Translations under genes and position numbers: made by a program
The notes under the pieces: generated by a model
What the model was told of the DNA's origin: nothing
Seen by the model: the letters and a program-made list of their open reading frames with translations, nothing else
Databases searched by the model: none
Shown here: positions 10,840 to 20,439 of the stretch, piece after piece
How the letters are laid out: every line of letters starts with the position of its first letter
How positions within the stretch are numbered: position 1 is the stretch's first letter
NCBI GenBank assembly: GCA_949752735.1
Contig: OX457047.1
Span: 7,975,244 to 8,039,243 of the forward strand
Length of the DNA: 64,000 nucleotides
Source of the DNA: Lumbricus terrestris
Lineage: Eukaryota; Annelida; Clitellata; Crassiclitellata; Lumbricidae
Direction of reading: 5' to 3'

Positions 10840-13800
10840 ATGGCGTCGTTAGAGGAGGAGTTAATTCCTGAATTTGGGGATGTCAGAGACATACCAAGTG
10901 ACACACTTCGACTGGTGAGTGAGACATATGGTGAGGAAGTGGAGGACGTGTCTAGGTCACAGGTGAGGAGAATGGCTATGAAACCATTGTCACCGAAATT
11001 GGGTAGTGCAGCTTGGAAACTTAAGGCACAGGCTAAGAAAGAGGAGGCCGAGTTAGAGCGCTTGCACTTAAAAGAGGACAGAGAGTGGGAGAGAGAGAAG
11101 GAGCGAATGAGATTCGAGGAGAAGAAAATGCAGATTGCAGCAGAGGAGAATAAATTGAGGATTGAAGCAGAGAGAGAGGAGAAGAAAATGCAGATTGAAG
11201 CAGAGGAGAATAAATTGAGGATTGAAGCAGAGAGAGAGGAGAATAAATTGAGGATTGAAGCAGAAGAGACGAAAAGGAGATTTGACATGGAGGAGAAACG
11301 AATGAATATGGAATTGGAGAAGCAGAGATTAGAAATGGACGGACGGAGAATAGAAGGAGGTGGTGCTGTCGAACGACCAGCGCATGGAAATGAGGATTTG
11401 CGTTTTGGGGCAGCTCTGAAATTTGTGCCAAAATTTGATTCGGCCGATATCGAACATTATTTTGCGGCGTTTGAGCAAGCAATGACGTTGCATCAAATTC
11501 CGATGGGAAAATGGTCGTCCCTCCTACAGCCACAGTTGTCGGGGAAGGCGGCGAAAGTTTTTGCGGCTTTATCGTTGGAGGAGTGCGTCCAATATGATAT
11601 TGTGAAGAGTGCGCTATTGACGGCGTACGAACGTATTCCGGAATTTTATCGAAAGAAATTTCGGGGGTTGCGAAAAGAACCGAGGGAAACGTATGCGAAT
11701 TATGCATTTCGACTGCAGAGTCCTTTTCAGAGATGGATTGAGGGTACAAACTCGTGGGAGGAGTTAGCAAAATTTAAAGAGGTAATTCTCATGGAGCAGT
11801 TTGTACAAGCGTTACCTATTGAAGTACACAGGTGGCTGATAGATAAGAGTCCTGATACTGTGGCAAGTGCTGCACGTTTAGCGGATGAATATGCAGTGTT
11901 ATACAAGCAGGGGCCGAACCATTATTCTGGGGGGTTCCGCAGGGATTTTTTCGACCGTACACGAGGATTCTCATCTGATGAAAGTGAGAAGAAAGATGTA
12001 TGGGAGCGTCAAGGCGTGGGGTACAAGGATGGTACGCGTCGTGATACAAATTGGGGTCGACGTTCGCCTCAAAGAGGAACGTATGGGTTTAATAAGCCTG
12101 TGCGGGAAAATGATGACGTCACTGGTTTTGGGGAACCGGTCACGTGCGCATTTTGTAGAGCGCCAGGTCATACGAAGGCCAGTTGTTGGAAATTAAAACG
12201 AAAGGAGGGGACTCAAATGGAAAATTGGAGGGGTGCGAAACCTGTGGGTTTGGTTCAGACTGTTTCGGCGCCTGTTAAACCACAGAGTTTTCCGAAGCCA
12301 ATTGAATCTGTTGATAAACTGTATGCACCATTTTGTGTGATTGGATGTGTAATTGATGATGAGGGTGCACGAAAGGAGGCGGTATTCTTGAGGGACAGTG
12401 GAGCGCTGCAGTCTTTGGTGTCTAATGAATGGTTGAATGAGCATGAGTTTGTACACATGAATGAAACGAGATTACTCAGAGGTATATCTGGTTCTATTGT
12501 GGAATGTCCTCTGGTGAAAGTGAATGTTGATTGTGCATTTGTTCAAGGTGAGGTGTTATGCTGTCTAATGAATTCACTTCCAATGGCTGGGGTGCATTGC
12601 ATTGTGGGTAATGATACAGCGCTGGCAGGACAGGTGTTGGAGGTCGCGGTGACGACTCGTGCACAGGCTAGAGCACATGCAGTGAGACAGAGTGAGAGGG
12701 AGACGGCGGTGTGCAGTGAAGCGGCGCCCGAGCAGTCGGAGATAGTGGGTCAAAGTACGGAGTCGGCCGACCAAGAGCGAACGCCAGGTGAAATAATTGA
12801 CAGACAAGTTGAACGAATGAATTTCGATGAAGGCGACTTATCGAGTTTATTTGCAGCGACAGAATCTGTTGTGACAGAAAGATCGGAGCTATATGTTAGC
12901 CGACAGGAATTAATATTGCGCCAGCGCCGGTGTCCTGAATTGAGACCATTGTATGCACAAGTCGACGAGACGGTGTCTGTCGGTGGGCGTGTACAACCGT
13001 ATGCGTTGGTGGACGAGGTCTTGGTGCGTCGATGGGAGGAGAAGTGTACACCATTAGGAATGGGTGTGGTACAAATAGTTGTGCCTCGTGACTTAAGACA
13101 GAAGTTGTTGCATGTGGCCCATGATATACCAGCGGCTGGGCATTTGGGTACTAGAAAGACACTGGATCGGTTGACGAAGCATTTCTGGTGGCCTCATGTG
13201 AATCGATACGTTCGTGAGTATTGTCGTTCATGTGATGTGTGTCAACGCTTAGGCAAAGGAAACAGAAATTATAGGGCGCCCATGGTCAGTATGCCTGTAA
13301 TGGAGGAAGTGTTTCAACGCTTGGCAATGGATATCGTAGGCCCATTGAGTGTATGTGAGGGAACGGGGAATAGGTTTATTCTCACGGTCATTGATTTGGC
13401 TTCCCATTTTCCATTTGCGTTTCCGTTGAAGAATCATACGGCGCAGGATGTGGCTAAATGTTTGTGTGAAGTTTTTTCGCTTTTCGGATTTCCGAAAGAA
13501 TTGTTATCTGATTGTGGCTCAGAATTCATGTCTGATTTGATGCAAGTGTTTGTGCATGAATGTGGTATTGTGCAGTTGAAAACTAGTCCTTATAGACCAC
13601 AAACGAATGGCTCGTGCGAACGCTTTCATCGTACTATGAAAGATATGTTGAAGGCGTTGGCTGAAACATATCCGGGTTCTTGGGATGCAATGTTGCCGTG
13701 GATCTTGTTTGCATATAGAGAGGTTCCGGTACAGGGTACTGGCTTTTCTGCTTTTGATTTGATGTATGGCAGAGATGTGCGTGGCATGTTGCAATTGATG

Positions 13801-15654
13801 AAGGAAGAATGGTTGGCGAAAGATGTTGTACATGAAGTGTCTGGCAAGAACGTGATTGACTATGTTTTACAATTACGTGAACGTATGCGTGTTGGATTGA
13901 AACTTGCTGGTGAAAATGCTGTTGATGCGAAAAGTAAATCGAAGCAACTGTATGATAAGCAGTCACGTGCTGTGTCTTTTGAGGAAGGTGAAAAGGTTTT
14001 ACTCTTGATTCCGTTGGTGGGTAAACCTTTACAGACCAAATATTGTGGACCGTATGTGGCTGTACGTCGACTTGGTCCGGTCGATTATTTAGTGAGTACC
14101 CCGGATCGAAGAAAAACGGAACGGGTGGTACATGTGAATCTGATGAAGCGCTATGTGGATCGTATGGATGTGGTGTATGAGCGACCGAATGAGGAGGTGG
14201 TGGCTTCTGTGTTGGTGGTAAATCCGGATGTGAGGATGAATGATGTGACTTTAGAGGATAAGGTCTTACAATGTGAAGTGTCTGCTGAATGTCGTGCGGA
14301 ATTGCGGGATGTTTTGCATGACTTTGCACATGTGTTTAGTGAAGTACCGGGTAAAACATCTATGGTGTCTCATAGAATTGATTTGGTTGAAGGTGCTCGC
14401 CCTGTTCGACAATACCCTTACAGGTTAAATCCTGAGAAAATGGCGAGGGTGGATAAAGAGGTGAATCAGTTGTTGGAAGCGGGGATAATAGAGGAGTCCG
14501 AGAGTCCGTGGGCAGCTCCGATTGTCTTGGTGCCTAAGCCAAACGGTACAGATCGTCTTTGTACAGATTTCAGGAAACTGAATGGATTATCTGTTCCGGA
14601 TCCATTTCCTATGCCACGGGTGGAGGTGTTAATTGATCGAGTGGGTCAGTCACGGTTTATAACAAAGCTGGATATGACTAAAGGTTACTGGCAGATCCCG
14701 ATGCATCCGGAGTCAGTTCCGTTAACTGCGTTTGTCACCCCGAAAGGGCATTACCAATGGAAATACATGAGTTTTGGCCTGAAGAATGCTCCGGCTTCGT
14801 TCTCAAGGTTAATTACGAAAGTGCTGAATGGATTGAATGAGTTTTGTGATGCTTATTTAGACGACATCATCATTTTCAGCTTAGCATGGTCGGATCATTT
14901 GGTTCATTTGCGAAAAGTGTTATCTCGAATAGCTGATGCTTGTTTAACTCTGAATCTGGCTAAATGTGTCTTTGCTAATGCGTCTGTGGATTTCTTGGGT
15001 CATCACATTGGGATTGACGGAGTTCAGCCAAGGTTGAAGAAGGTGGAAGCGGTGTTGAAATTTCCTAGGCCTGCTACTAAAAAACAGGTGCAATCTTTCT
15101 TAGGATTAGCGGGATACTATCAGAGGTACTTGCCTCATTTCTCTGATATTACTTTGCCGCTCACGGCTTTGACAAAGAAAGGGATTCCTTTTAGATGGAA
15201 TGAGGAAGCGGAGGTTGCTTTTCTTGATCTAAAATCTCGTCTGGCTTCTAGACCTATCTTAATACCTCCTGACTTTACTAAACAGTTTTGTGTGGGTGTT
15301 GATGCTTCTCAATTCTGTCTGGGAGCGTGCTTGTTTCAGATGAAGGATGGATTGGAACACCCGATCTGCTATTTGAGTCGGAAGCTGCTGCCGCAGGAGA
15401 TTCGCTATTCGACCATAGAGAAGGAAGCGCTGGCACTGATGGTCGCCTTGCGGGCCTTTAGTGTCTACTTTGGATCCGCAGTCGTCCTGGTGTTCACCGA
15501 TCATAAACCTTTGCAGTTCATCCATCAGATGGCGAACAAAAATATGAAGCTCTTGCGATGGAGTTTGGAGCTTGAACAGTACAACTTGGACATTAGACAT
15601 CGTCCAGGCGAATGGAATGTTCTGCCGGACATTCTGAGTCGTCCATCTGCGTAA
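10840..15654 (+). CDS. Gag-Pol polyprotein of a Gmr1-like Ty3/gypsy retrotransposon
   Basis: A single uninterrupted 1604-residue ORF. The ATG has a good context (A at -3, G at +4). Residues about 60-170 are a charged coiled coil with internal repeats of EEKKMQIEAEENKLRIEAE. Residues about 195-355 form a capsid domain whose second half (YRKKFRGL...LEQFVQALP-like, W, A..LADEY) resembles the SCAN domain. A CCHC zinc knuckle (CAFCRAPGHTKASC) lies near 435-448. The protease motif LRDSGA is near 515, with DSG in place of DTG. Integrase comes next: the HHCC finger at about 760-803, then the D,D,E triad at D830 (MDIVGP), D890 (LLSDCGSEF) and E926, with exactly 35 residues between the last two, then a GPY/F-type module (KYCGPYVAVRRLG). 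RT follows with TDFRKLN, LDMTKGYWQIP, FGLKNAPASF and YLDD at 1339-1342. RNase H (D1488, TDHKPL near 1553) ends the protein. All catalytic residues seen are intact. No frameshift separates gag and pol. Confidence 0.95.
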   Translation: MASLEEELIPEFGDVRDIPSDTLRLVSETYGEEVEDVSRSQVRRMAMKPLSPKLGSAAWKLKAQAKKEEAELERLHLKEDREWEREKERMRFEEKKMQIAAEENKLRIEAEREEKKMQIEAEENKLRIEAEREENKLRIEAEETKRRFDMEEKRMNMELEKQRLEMDGRRIEGGGAVERPAHGNEDLRFGAALKFVPKFDSADIEHYFAAFEQAMTLHQIPMGKWSSLLQPQLSGKAAKVFAALSLEECVQYDIVKSALLTAYERIPEFYRKKFRGLRKEPRETYANYAFRLQSPFQRWIEGTNSWEELAKFKEVILMEQFVQALPIEVHRWLIDKSPDTVASAARLADEYAVLYKQGPNHYSGGFRRDFFDRTRGFSSDESEKKDVWERQGVGYKDGTRRDTNWGRRSPQRGTYGFNKPVRENDDVTGFGEPVTCAFCRAPGHTKASCWKLKRKEGTQMENWRGAKPVGLVQTVSAPVKPQSFPKPIESVDKLYAPFCVIGCVIDDEGARKEAVFLRDSGALQSLVSNEWLNEHEFVHMNETRLLRGISGSIVECPLVKVNVDCAFVQGEVLCCLMNSLPMAGVHCIVGNDTALAGQVLEVAVTTRAQARAHAVRQSERETAVCSEAAPEQSEIVGQSTESADQERTPGEIIDRQVERMNFDEGDLSSLFAATESVVTERSELYVSRQELILRQRRCPELRPLYAQVDETVSVGGRVQPYALVDEVLVRRWEEKCTPLGMGVVQIVVPRDLRQKLLHVAHDIPAAGHLGTRKTLDRLTKHFWWPHVNRYVREYCRSCDVCQRLGKGNRNYRAPMVSMPVMEEVFQRLAMDIVGPLSVCEGTGNRFILTVIDLASHFPFAFPLKNHTAQDVAKCLCEVFSLFGFPKELLSDCGSEFMSDLMQVFVHECGIVQLKTSPYRPQTNGSCERFHRTMKDMLKALAETYPGSWDAMLPWILFAYREVPVQGTGFSAFDLMYGRDVRGMLQLMKEEWLAKDVVHEVSGKNVIDYVLQLRERMRVGLKLAGENAVDAKSKSKQLYDKQSRAVSFEEGEKVLLLIPLVGKPLQTKYCGPYVAVRRLGPVDYLVSTPDRRKTERVVHVNLMKRYVDRMDVVYERPNEEVVASVLVVNPDVRMNDVTLEDKVLQCEVSAECRAELRDVLHDFAHVFSEVPGKTSMVSHRIDLVEGARPVRQYPYRLNPEKMARVDKEVNQLLEAGIIEESESPWAAPIVLVPKPNGTDRLCTDFRKLNGLSVPDPFPMPRVEVLIDRVGQSRFITKLDMTKGYWQIPMHPESVPLTAFVTPKGHYQWKYMSFGLKNAPASFSRLITKVLNGLNEFCDAYLDDIIIFSLAWSDHLVHLRKVLSRIADACLTLNLAKCVFANASVDFLGHHIGIDGVQPRLKKVEAVLKFPRPATKKQVQSFLGLAGYYQRYLPHFSDITLPLTALTKKGIPFRWNEEAEVAFLDLKSRLASRPILIPPDFTKQFCVGVDASQFCLGACLFQMKDGLEHPICYLSRKLLPQEIRYSTIEKEALALMVALRAFSVYFGSAVVLVFTDHKPLQFIHQMANKNMKLLRWSLELEQYNLDIRHRPGEWNVLPDILSRPSA

Positions 15655-16289
15655 TGTGAGTGGGAGCGGGTGAGGGCACACGTCAATCAGTGTCTCCACT
15701 TGTCTCCTCACAGCGGAGTCGTCGGGCGTGCTAGAGATGCTCTCTGGTACGTCTATCCTCGTCGTATGTCAATGGAACATTCTGTCATGAAAAGTCAAAC
15801 ACTGTCCAGAAACAGTTTCAATGGAACATTCTGTCAGGAAAAGTCAAACACTGTCCAGAAACAGTTTCAATGGAACGTTCTGTCATAAAAGGAAAGCACG
15901 GAATTCTTCGGCAATGAACTCTGCAGTGTGTCTGTAGTGTAGGGTGGCTTGTGCCGATGACCATTATACATTTTGGTTCATTTTTGATACACCAGTTGGT
16001 GTCCAAATTTTTTCTTGTGTTTCAGATATAGTTTTTTGGACATTTGAACTATTGATGTGTATGTATATATATCGTGATTACGTGTGAACTGATGATTTGG
16101 GTTATATGAAGTTTGTGTATTCAGATCATGATTATATCGGACTCTTACGTTATTTATGAGTGCGATGCATTATTTAGTTAAGTCTTGCTGAATTGCTTAG
16201 TACGTGTAATGGCTTGTACTGAGTGATTTTGCATTTAGGCGTAGCATTGTTCGTATAGTTCGTCGTCCCCGTTGGACTCCTCATGTTCT
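15655..16289 (+). other. 3' non-coding region of the Gmr1-like element
   Basis: Untranslated region between the stop codon and the polypurine tract. It holds the 49-bp tandem repeat listed separately. The rest is T/G-rich with no ORF resembling an envelope or accessory gene. Confidence 0.8.
15770..15889 (+). repeat. 49-bp tandem repeat (about 2.4 copies) in the element's 3' UTR
   Basis: CAATGGAACATTCTGTCA starts at 15770, 15819 and 15868. The two full units also share AAAAGTCAAACACTGTCCAG and AAACAGTTT. The near identity of the units suggests recent expansion. A role in RNA packaging or in spacing is only a guess. Confidence 0.9.
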
Positions 16290-16301
16290 GGTGGGGGGGT
16301 A
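16290..16301 (+). promoter_or_regulatory. Polypurine tract
   Basis: GGTGGGGGGGTA lies immediately before the TG of the 3' LTR, the expected site of plus-strand priming. Confidence 0.75.
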
Positions 16302-16749
16302 TGTGAGTGTTAGCTACCTATTACCCCTCTGGGCTTCCTTACTTGGACTCTCCTTGACTATGTGGGAGTTGAGGGAAGGGCAGGGCCTATTTAAAGGGCT
16401 ACTACTGTGGGGGCTTGCTTCTTGTCGTGGGTCTACTCTGTGGTGTGTGTTCGACTCCTGTTGAGCGTGGCGTGTGGTTCGTGTTCTACGACGGTTGTCT
16501 TCTTCGATTGCCGTCCCACCTCGTTGGTGAACTGGCCTACATCCGTCTTCCTTTGGGCTCCGTTAGCCTGGTGTGTCTTCACGTCAGCTCTGTCGAATCA
16601 GCTGTATCGGTCGTACTTCATGTCAGCTTTGGGTAACGTTAACCTACTCCTTGTCAGACTGCTCTGTTATTGAATAAATCGATGTTATTTTACATTACGG
16701 ACCTGAGTATTACTCATCATCTTCTAGACTAGAGCAAGTGAACCCAACA
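16302..16749 (+). repeat. 3' LTR of the Gmr1-like element
   Basis: 448 bp, the same length as the 5' LTR and apparently identical in sequence, with the same TATTTAA and AATAAA elements (offset 6238 bp). Confidence 0.95.
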
Positions 16750-17458
16750 ATATGTATATATATCTATATATATGAGTATATATATCTATATATATATACG
16801 ACATGGGATGCTAAAAGGAGTCCGCACATGTGCTGCTTCCGGAATAATTATTATTATTATACTAACTCTGTTTAGACACCCTCAAATCATGTATTATCGA
16901 TGCAATATTAATTTAGCTAAGTGGCTAATGTTATAGAGTCATCGCAATCTCGTAGAGAAATCAGTTTTAACCTGGGCGCTTTATCTGATTAAATTTTCAA
17001 ATCACGTCAACCAAATTGCTGTGTAAACGGCTGGTCATCATAAGAATACAATATTACTTATATTGGATTTAAGATTCTGTGTGTAATTTTAAATTATTTG
17101 ACTTTCTATTCGTTCTAGAGATGATGTCAGTTTATTGTTTTGTCTGTGCAATAAAATGTGGATAGCTATTATTGGTCAATAATAAAGAATATTCTTATCT
17201 TTTATAGAATCAGCCAGTTGACCGACTCCAGTAACTAACATTCTTATATAGCATATACTGCAAGATAGTTGGGCAGACACTGTATTTCAGCACTCAGTAA
17301 AATAATGAAAAGTTTATTATAGTCCAGCCTCTTTATCCAGTTAACCGAAATGGCTCTATACCGACATACCGGTTGATGAAGAAATCAGGCTCGTAATTCA
17401 AAGAAGATCGGAAGAGGGTCTACAGTATATAACATAGAGAAAAGTTTGATCCTTAGTA

Positions 17459-17735
17459 TGATGATGATGATTCTCTGCCCGAAGGCAGGTTCGTTGGCTT
17501 TGCACCCCTGGGGATGAGATGAGTGAGGTGGATTCCCGTTGCCTTCCCCACAGACAATGATGGGTAAGCAACTTGCCCAAGGTCGCTCCGCAGGAGCTTG
17601 CGCCCCTGCGTCCCACACGTGCTAGCCCGAGATATCTAAATCTCTCAATGTTAACTCCCAGCCCGGGGCTTGAACCGCAGTCCGTTGCGACGTATGCCGC
17701 TTTAGCTTACCGGTGTAGCTAACTATGTATGTATG
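17459..17735 (-). mobile_element. tRNA-derived SINE (type C), private to block A
   Basis: On the minus strand it begins with a tRNA-like head (TAGCTACACCGGTAAGC as a box A region, GGTTCAAGCCC as box B) and ends in (ATC)n, seen as ATGATGATG at 17459. The aligned paralog near 50675 reads straight through (CGTATGACGACACC), so this is an insertion after the duplication. The flanks share TATG. Confidence 0.75.
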
Positions 17736-17865
17736 GCGACACCTTATGGCAAACTCGTTGTTGATGTCGGCATGAATCATTTTGAAGAGTTTTTTTTCAC
17801 CGTTTAAAATGAAGAAAGCAACTCATATAACTGGGTCCAGAAGAAAGAATTCATGCTAAATTTGT

Positions 17866-18211
17866 GGCGCGCGGTGGTGTAGTGGTGGCGTCGTTGCCTT
17901 GAAGCCCGAAGGTTCGAGGTTCGAATCCACTCCAAGTCACCGCGCAGGTAACTTGGGCAAGTTCTTCACTCGCAATTGCTCAGCGCTTCGGCGTGAAACT
18001 CCGATGCAGTGTCTGCTCTGCATTCGGGAGTGCCTCTGAGTAGATAGAGCTTGAAGGGGCGCTATAACAAATGCACATACATACATACATACATACATAC
18101 ATTCATACATACATACATACATACATACATACATACATACATACATACATACATACATACATACATACATACATACATACATACATACATACATACATAC
18201 ATACATACATG
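17866..18211 (+). mobile_element. tRNA-derived SINE (type A) with (CATA)n tail, private to block A
   Basis: Box A TGGTGTAGTGG (17875-17885) and a perfect box B GGTTCGAATCC (17918-17928) mark an internal polymerase III promoter. The body contains TGCTCAGCGCTTCGGCG. The tail GGGAGTGCCTCTGAGTAG...GGGGCGCTATAAC matches the 3' tail of the CR1-like LINEs here. It ends in a 140-bp (CATA)n microsatellite (about 18071-18211). It is absent from the paralog near 50800. The flanks ATGCTAAAT and ATGTTCAAG may be a decayed target duplication. Confidence 0.9.
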
Positions 18212-18417
18212 TTCAAGACCTTCATGCTATATACAACATTTATTTTTGCAACAGTCCCTTCAGGTAATCATCGTCTCAGCACCAAAATTGACCCACATGA
18301 ACTCCATTTTAATAAAGTAATGAATGATGAAAATATATATACTGGTATATGAATGATTTAAAGGTGTCTAAAACAGAGACTGATATTAGTTAATTTTTAT
18401 TACCTAACAATCTTGAG

Positions 18418-18642
18418 GCTTGTTTGTTTGTATGTACACTTGCTTATGGCGCCGGTTCAAGCTCCCTACACAGAGGCACTCCTGACTGCAGCGCGGACAC
18501 TGCATCAAAGTTTCACGCCGAAGCGCTGAGCAATTGCGAGTGAAGGACTTGCCCAAAGTACATACGCGGCGACTTGAGGTGGATTCGAACCTGCACCCTC
18601 CGGCTGTAAGGCAACGAACATACCCACTACACCACCGCGCCC
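18418..18642 (-). mobile_element. tRNA-derived SINE (type A), shared by both duplicated blocks
   Basis: Minus-strand copy with GGGCGCGGTGGTGTAGTGGG as the head, GGTTCGAATCC as box B and a (CAAA)n-like tail (GTTTGTTTG on the plus strand). The paralog at 51000-51231 sits at the same place (TTGAGGCTTGTTTGTTTG), so it predates the duplication. Confidence 0.9.
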
Positions 18643-18699
18643 ATGTAAGGACTAAACAAAATGAGAAGTTTGCCGTAGAGTGCATGCGGCTTAAAGGTG

Positions 18700-18998
18700 T
18701 CTAAATAATGGACAATATAAAAGAAGATTTAATAGCACAGAACATGGAGGCTAGAGATGCTGTACACAAAATCAAGGACAGAGCAAGTTGGAAACGGCAC
18801 GTTGAGGTCCCATCGTTGGCATACCCTGACGGAGGAGAGATCAAGAAGAAGAGTAAGAAAAGAAGAGCATATGGTAACATCTTCCGCCGTGTCGTTCTGT
18901 GGAAAATGATTCTGACAAAGAAATGCACTTACAAAGGCAAAAACGTGAAAGGTTGGAGTGTAATTTCAACAGGTTGCAGAGTGATAATGTATACATGA
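18700..18998 (+). pseudogene. Probable non-LTR retrotransposon ORF2 C-terminal fragment
   Basis: The frame at 18708-18998 reads MDNIKEDL...ARDAVHKIKDRASWKR. This resembles the W.D.IKEDL...A.DR..WR block at the C-terminus of many RTE/Jockey-type ORF2 proteins. Only about 40 residues are convincing; the lysine-rich rest is not conserved. There is no upstream RT in frame. Confidence 0.45.
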
Positions 18999-19184
18999 AA
19001 TTAGATGTAAAAAATGCGAAGAGGATGATCAGAAAGCAAAGACTGGATTCGATTGGATAATTAACTAACGCGTATGGACAAAGTCAACAGAGAGCGTCGC
19101 CCAACTGGATGGCGGAGATCTTAAGAGATAAAGTCTGCAGATTATAATGTGGGTTGATGACGCAGGAAACTAGTGATGAATATA
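18999..19184. other. Unassigned sequence
   Basis: No repeat or gene recognised. Confidence 0.35.
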
Positions 19185-19811
19185 TTCCAGTAACAGAATT
19201 TTCTCCACTTGGCATTACCAAGACACTAACCATCGCCCCATGGCGTAGCGCTCATAAATGACCTGGTACCCTGCGCTAAGTTTCTCAATTTCGCTTAATA
19301 ACCTAAGAATCGCGACTCTTTCGATTACGAAGGCAATTTACCATATCGATGGCGATAAAAAAAACACGAATATTATGCATTATAGACACCCTTAAATGGG
19401 TATATTCAGGCGATATATATTCTGCTGTTTAATATTCGGCCGGTAATGATGGCGTAACCACATGGCGAAACGGTCCCAAAACAGTCGGATGAGTGGGTCC
19501 TTAGGTGCTGATAGGCCTATATTATAAAAATGCACTCCGACTTCCAAGTTCTAGAGCTCTAATCGGCAACAGAAATTCGGATCCCAGTGCAGAGAAGCCA
19601 CATGTCTCAAATCTATATTTAGTCTTCATGAGTGATTAAAAAAATTGAAACAATAAAAGTGCGAGTATGAGTCATGCAACCGAGCGATATTAGATATTAA
19701 ACTCTGTTTTCATTCATTCAGTTGTTAAATTTTAAGAACTATCATATTTTGGAAGGCATAGACGACAACTTCGACAACTCATCATCGTCGTCGTCGTCAT
19801 CGTCGTCGTCG

Positions 19812-19886
<75 letters not shown>

Positions 19887-20000
19887 GTCTCAACTGATGG
19901 CCATCACCGACCGATGCCTGGTTTCCGTCCAGACCATTCCCGATGTCGAAAACGTTCCGTCGAAGAATTGCGATTTCTTGCAATGCGTTTCATTCCACTA
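19185..20000 (+). repeat. Dispersed repeat S, copy 3, with a TCA/TCG microsatellite
   Basis: CAGTAACAGAATTTTCTCCACTTGGCATTACCAAGACACTAACC, ATTATAGACACCCTTAAATGG and CCAAGTTCTAGAGCTCTAATCGGCAACAGAAA match 52085-52500 in order, and the CATC..CAGTCTCAACTGATGGCCATCAC segment matches 53165-53205. A (TCG)/(TCA) microsatellite occupies about 19779-19886. The Ser-rich frame across it is an artefact. Confidence 0.75.
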
Positions 20001-20004
20001 AATT

Positions 20005-20135
20005 AAGAGCAGTCTTCGTGTTCTTGCGGTGCCAGTCCCAAGCTTCGGTGAAGGAGGTGGGAGACGCTAATGATCCTTGTCATCATGCAGTGTGGTTAAA
20101 CTGCAACTGCTACTACTATTGCATGTGTACTGTGT
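20005..20135 (+). repeat. Hairpin module copy
   Basis: GGTGCCAGTCCCAAGCTTCGGTGAAGGAGGTGGGAGACGCTAATGATCCTTGTCATCATGCAGTGT marks the module body in collinear position with 53300-53400. Stem 2 is weakened in this copy. Confidence 0.6.
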
Positions 20136-20439
20136 AGACATGGTTGTACTGGTAAATTTTACACGCTGACGGGGGGGAAAACCGACTTTTTGGGTCCGAA
20201 ATTTTTGACGACATTTTTTTAAGTCATCCGGCCCAAATCTTCTGAAAGTGTCAACAATTTCGCGTCCGAAAAGCCTGATGACTATTTTTACACCTAAATA
20301 CTTTGCCTTGGGTGGGTATACGCTGCATACCCGCGTGTACCCTGGTTTTTGGAGTTGACTATACGATGCCGTTTTCCCCCGTAGGTGAGTAGGGCTATGC
20401 GCTGTGTACCCGCGTATACTCTTAATTACAGTCCTGTGT
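20136..20439. other. Sequence private to block A
   Basis: Contains GGGGGGGAAAACC near 20170 and two TACCCGCGT.TAC motifs. It does not match the corresponding interval of the other blocks (53420-54100). Origin unknown; possibly an insertion. Confidence 0.35.

Larger units (their letters stand above)
10064..16749 (+). mobile_element. Gmr1-like Ty3/gypsy LTR retrotransposon, apparently complete
   Basis: A 6686-bp element with 448-bp direct terminal repeats, a primer-binding-site-like start, one gag-pol ORF, a purine-rich tract next to the 3' LTR, and flanking ATAT on both sides. The ATAT could be a 4-bp target duplication, but the target is a TA repeat so this is weak. The two LTRs look identical base for base when read by eye, which implies a very recent insertion. 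Pol domains run protease-integrase-RT-RNase H, which is the Ty1/copia order inside a Ty3/gypsy protein and defines the Gmr1 lineage. The paralogous segment at about 49990-50010 carries the TA-rich DNA without the element, so the empty site is preserved in the same window. Confidence 0.95.
16750..18710 (+). repeat. Segmental duplication block A, right of the Gmr1 insertion
   Basis: GACATGGGATGCTAAAA, AGTCCGCACATGTGCTGC, CTGTTTAGACACCCTCAAAT, CTAGAGATGATGT, AAAATGTGGATAGC, CAGCACTCAGTAAAATAATG and ACACCTTATGGCAAAC align in order with 49990-51295. Two SINEs (17459-17735 and 17866-18211) interrupt this copy and are missing from the other. A third SINE (18418-18642) is shared. Confidence 0.9.

Noticed and set aside
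10557..11770. Long minus-strand ORFs opposite gag
   Set aside because: Shadows of the coiled-coil repeats on the coding strand; Ser/Leu-rich with no motif.
17875..17928. Possible tRNA gene
   Set aside because: Boxes A and B are present, but acceptor and anticodon stems do not form and the sequence continues into a SINE body; it is a tRNA-derived SINE head.
18071..18211. Regularly spaced short repeats that might suggest CRISPR
   Set aside because: A pure (CATA)n SINE tail with no spacers in a eukaryotic context.
19722..20006. Poly-Ser protein
   Set aside because: A (TCA)n/(TCG)n microsatellite reading.
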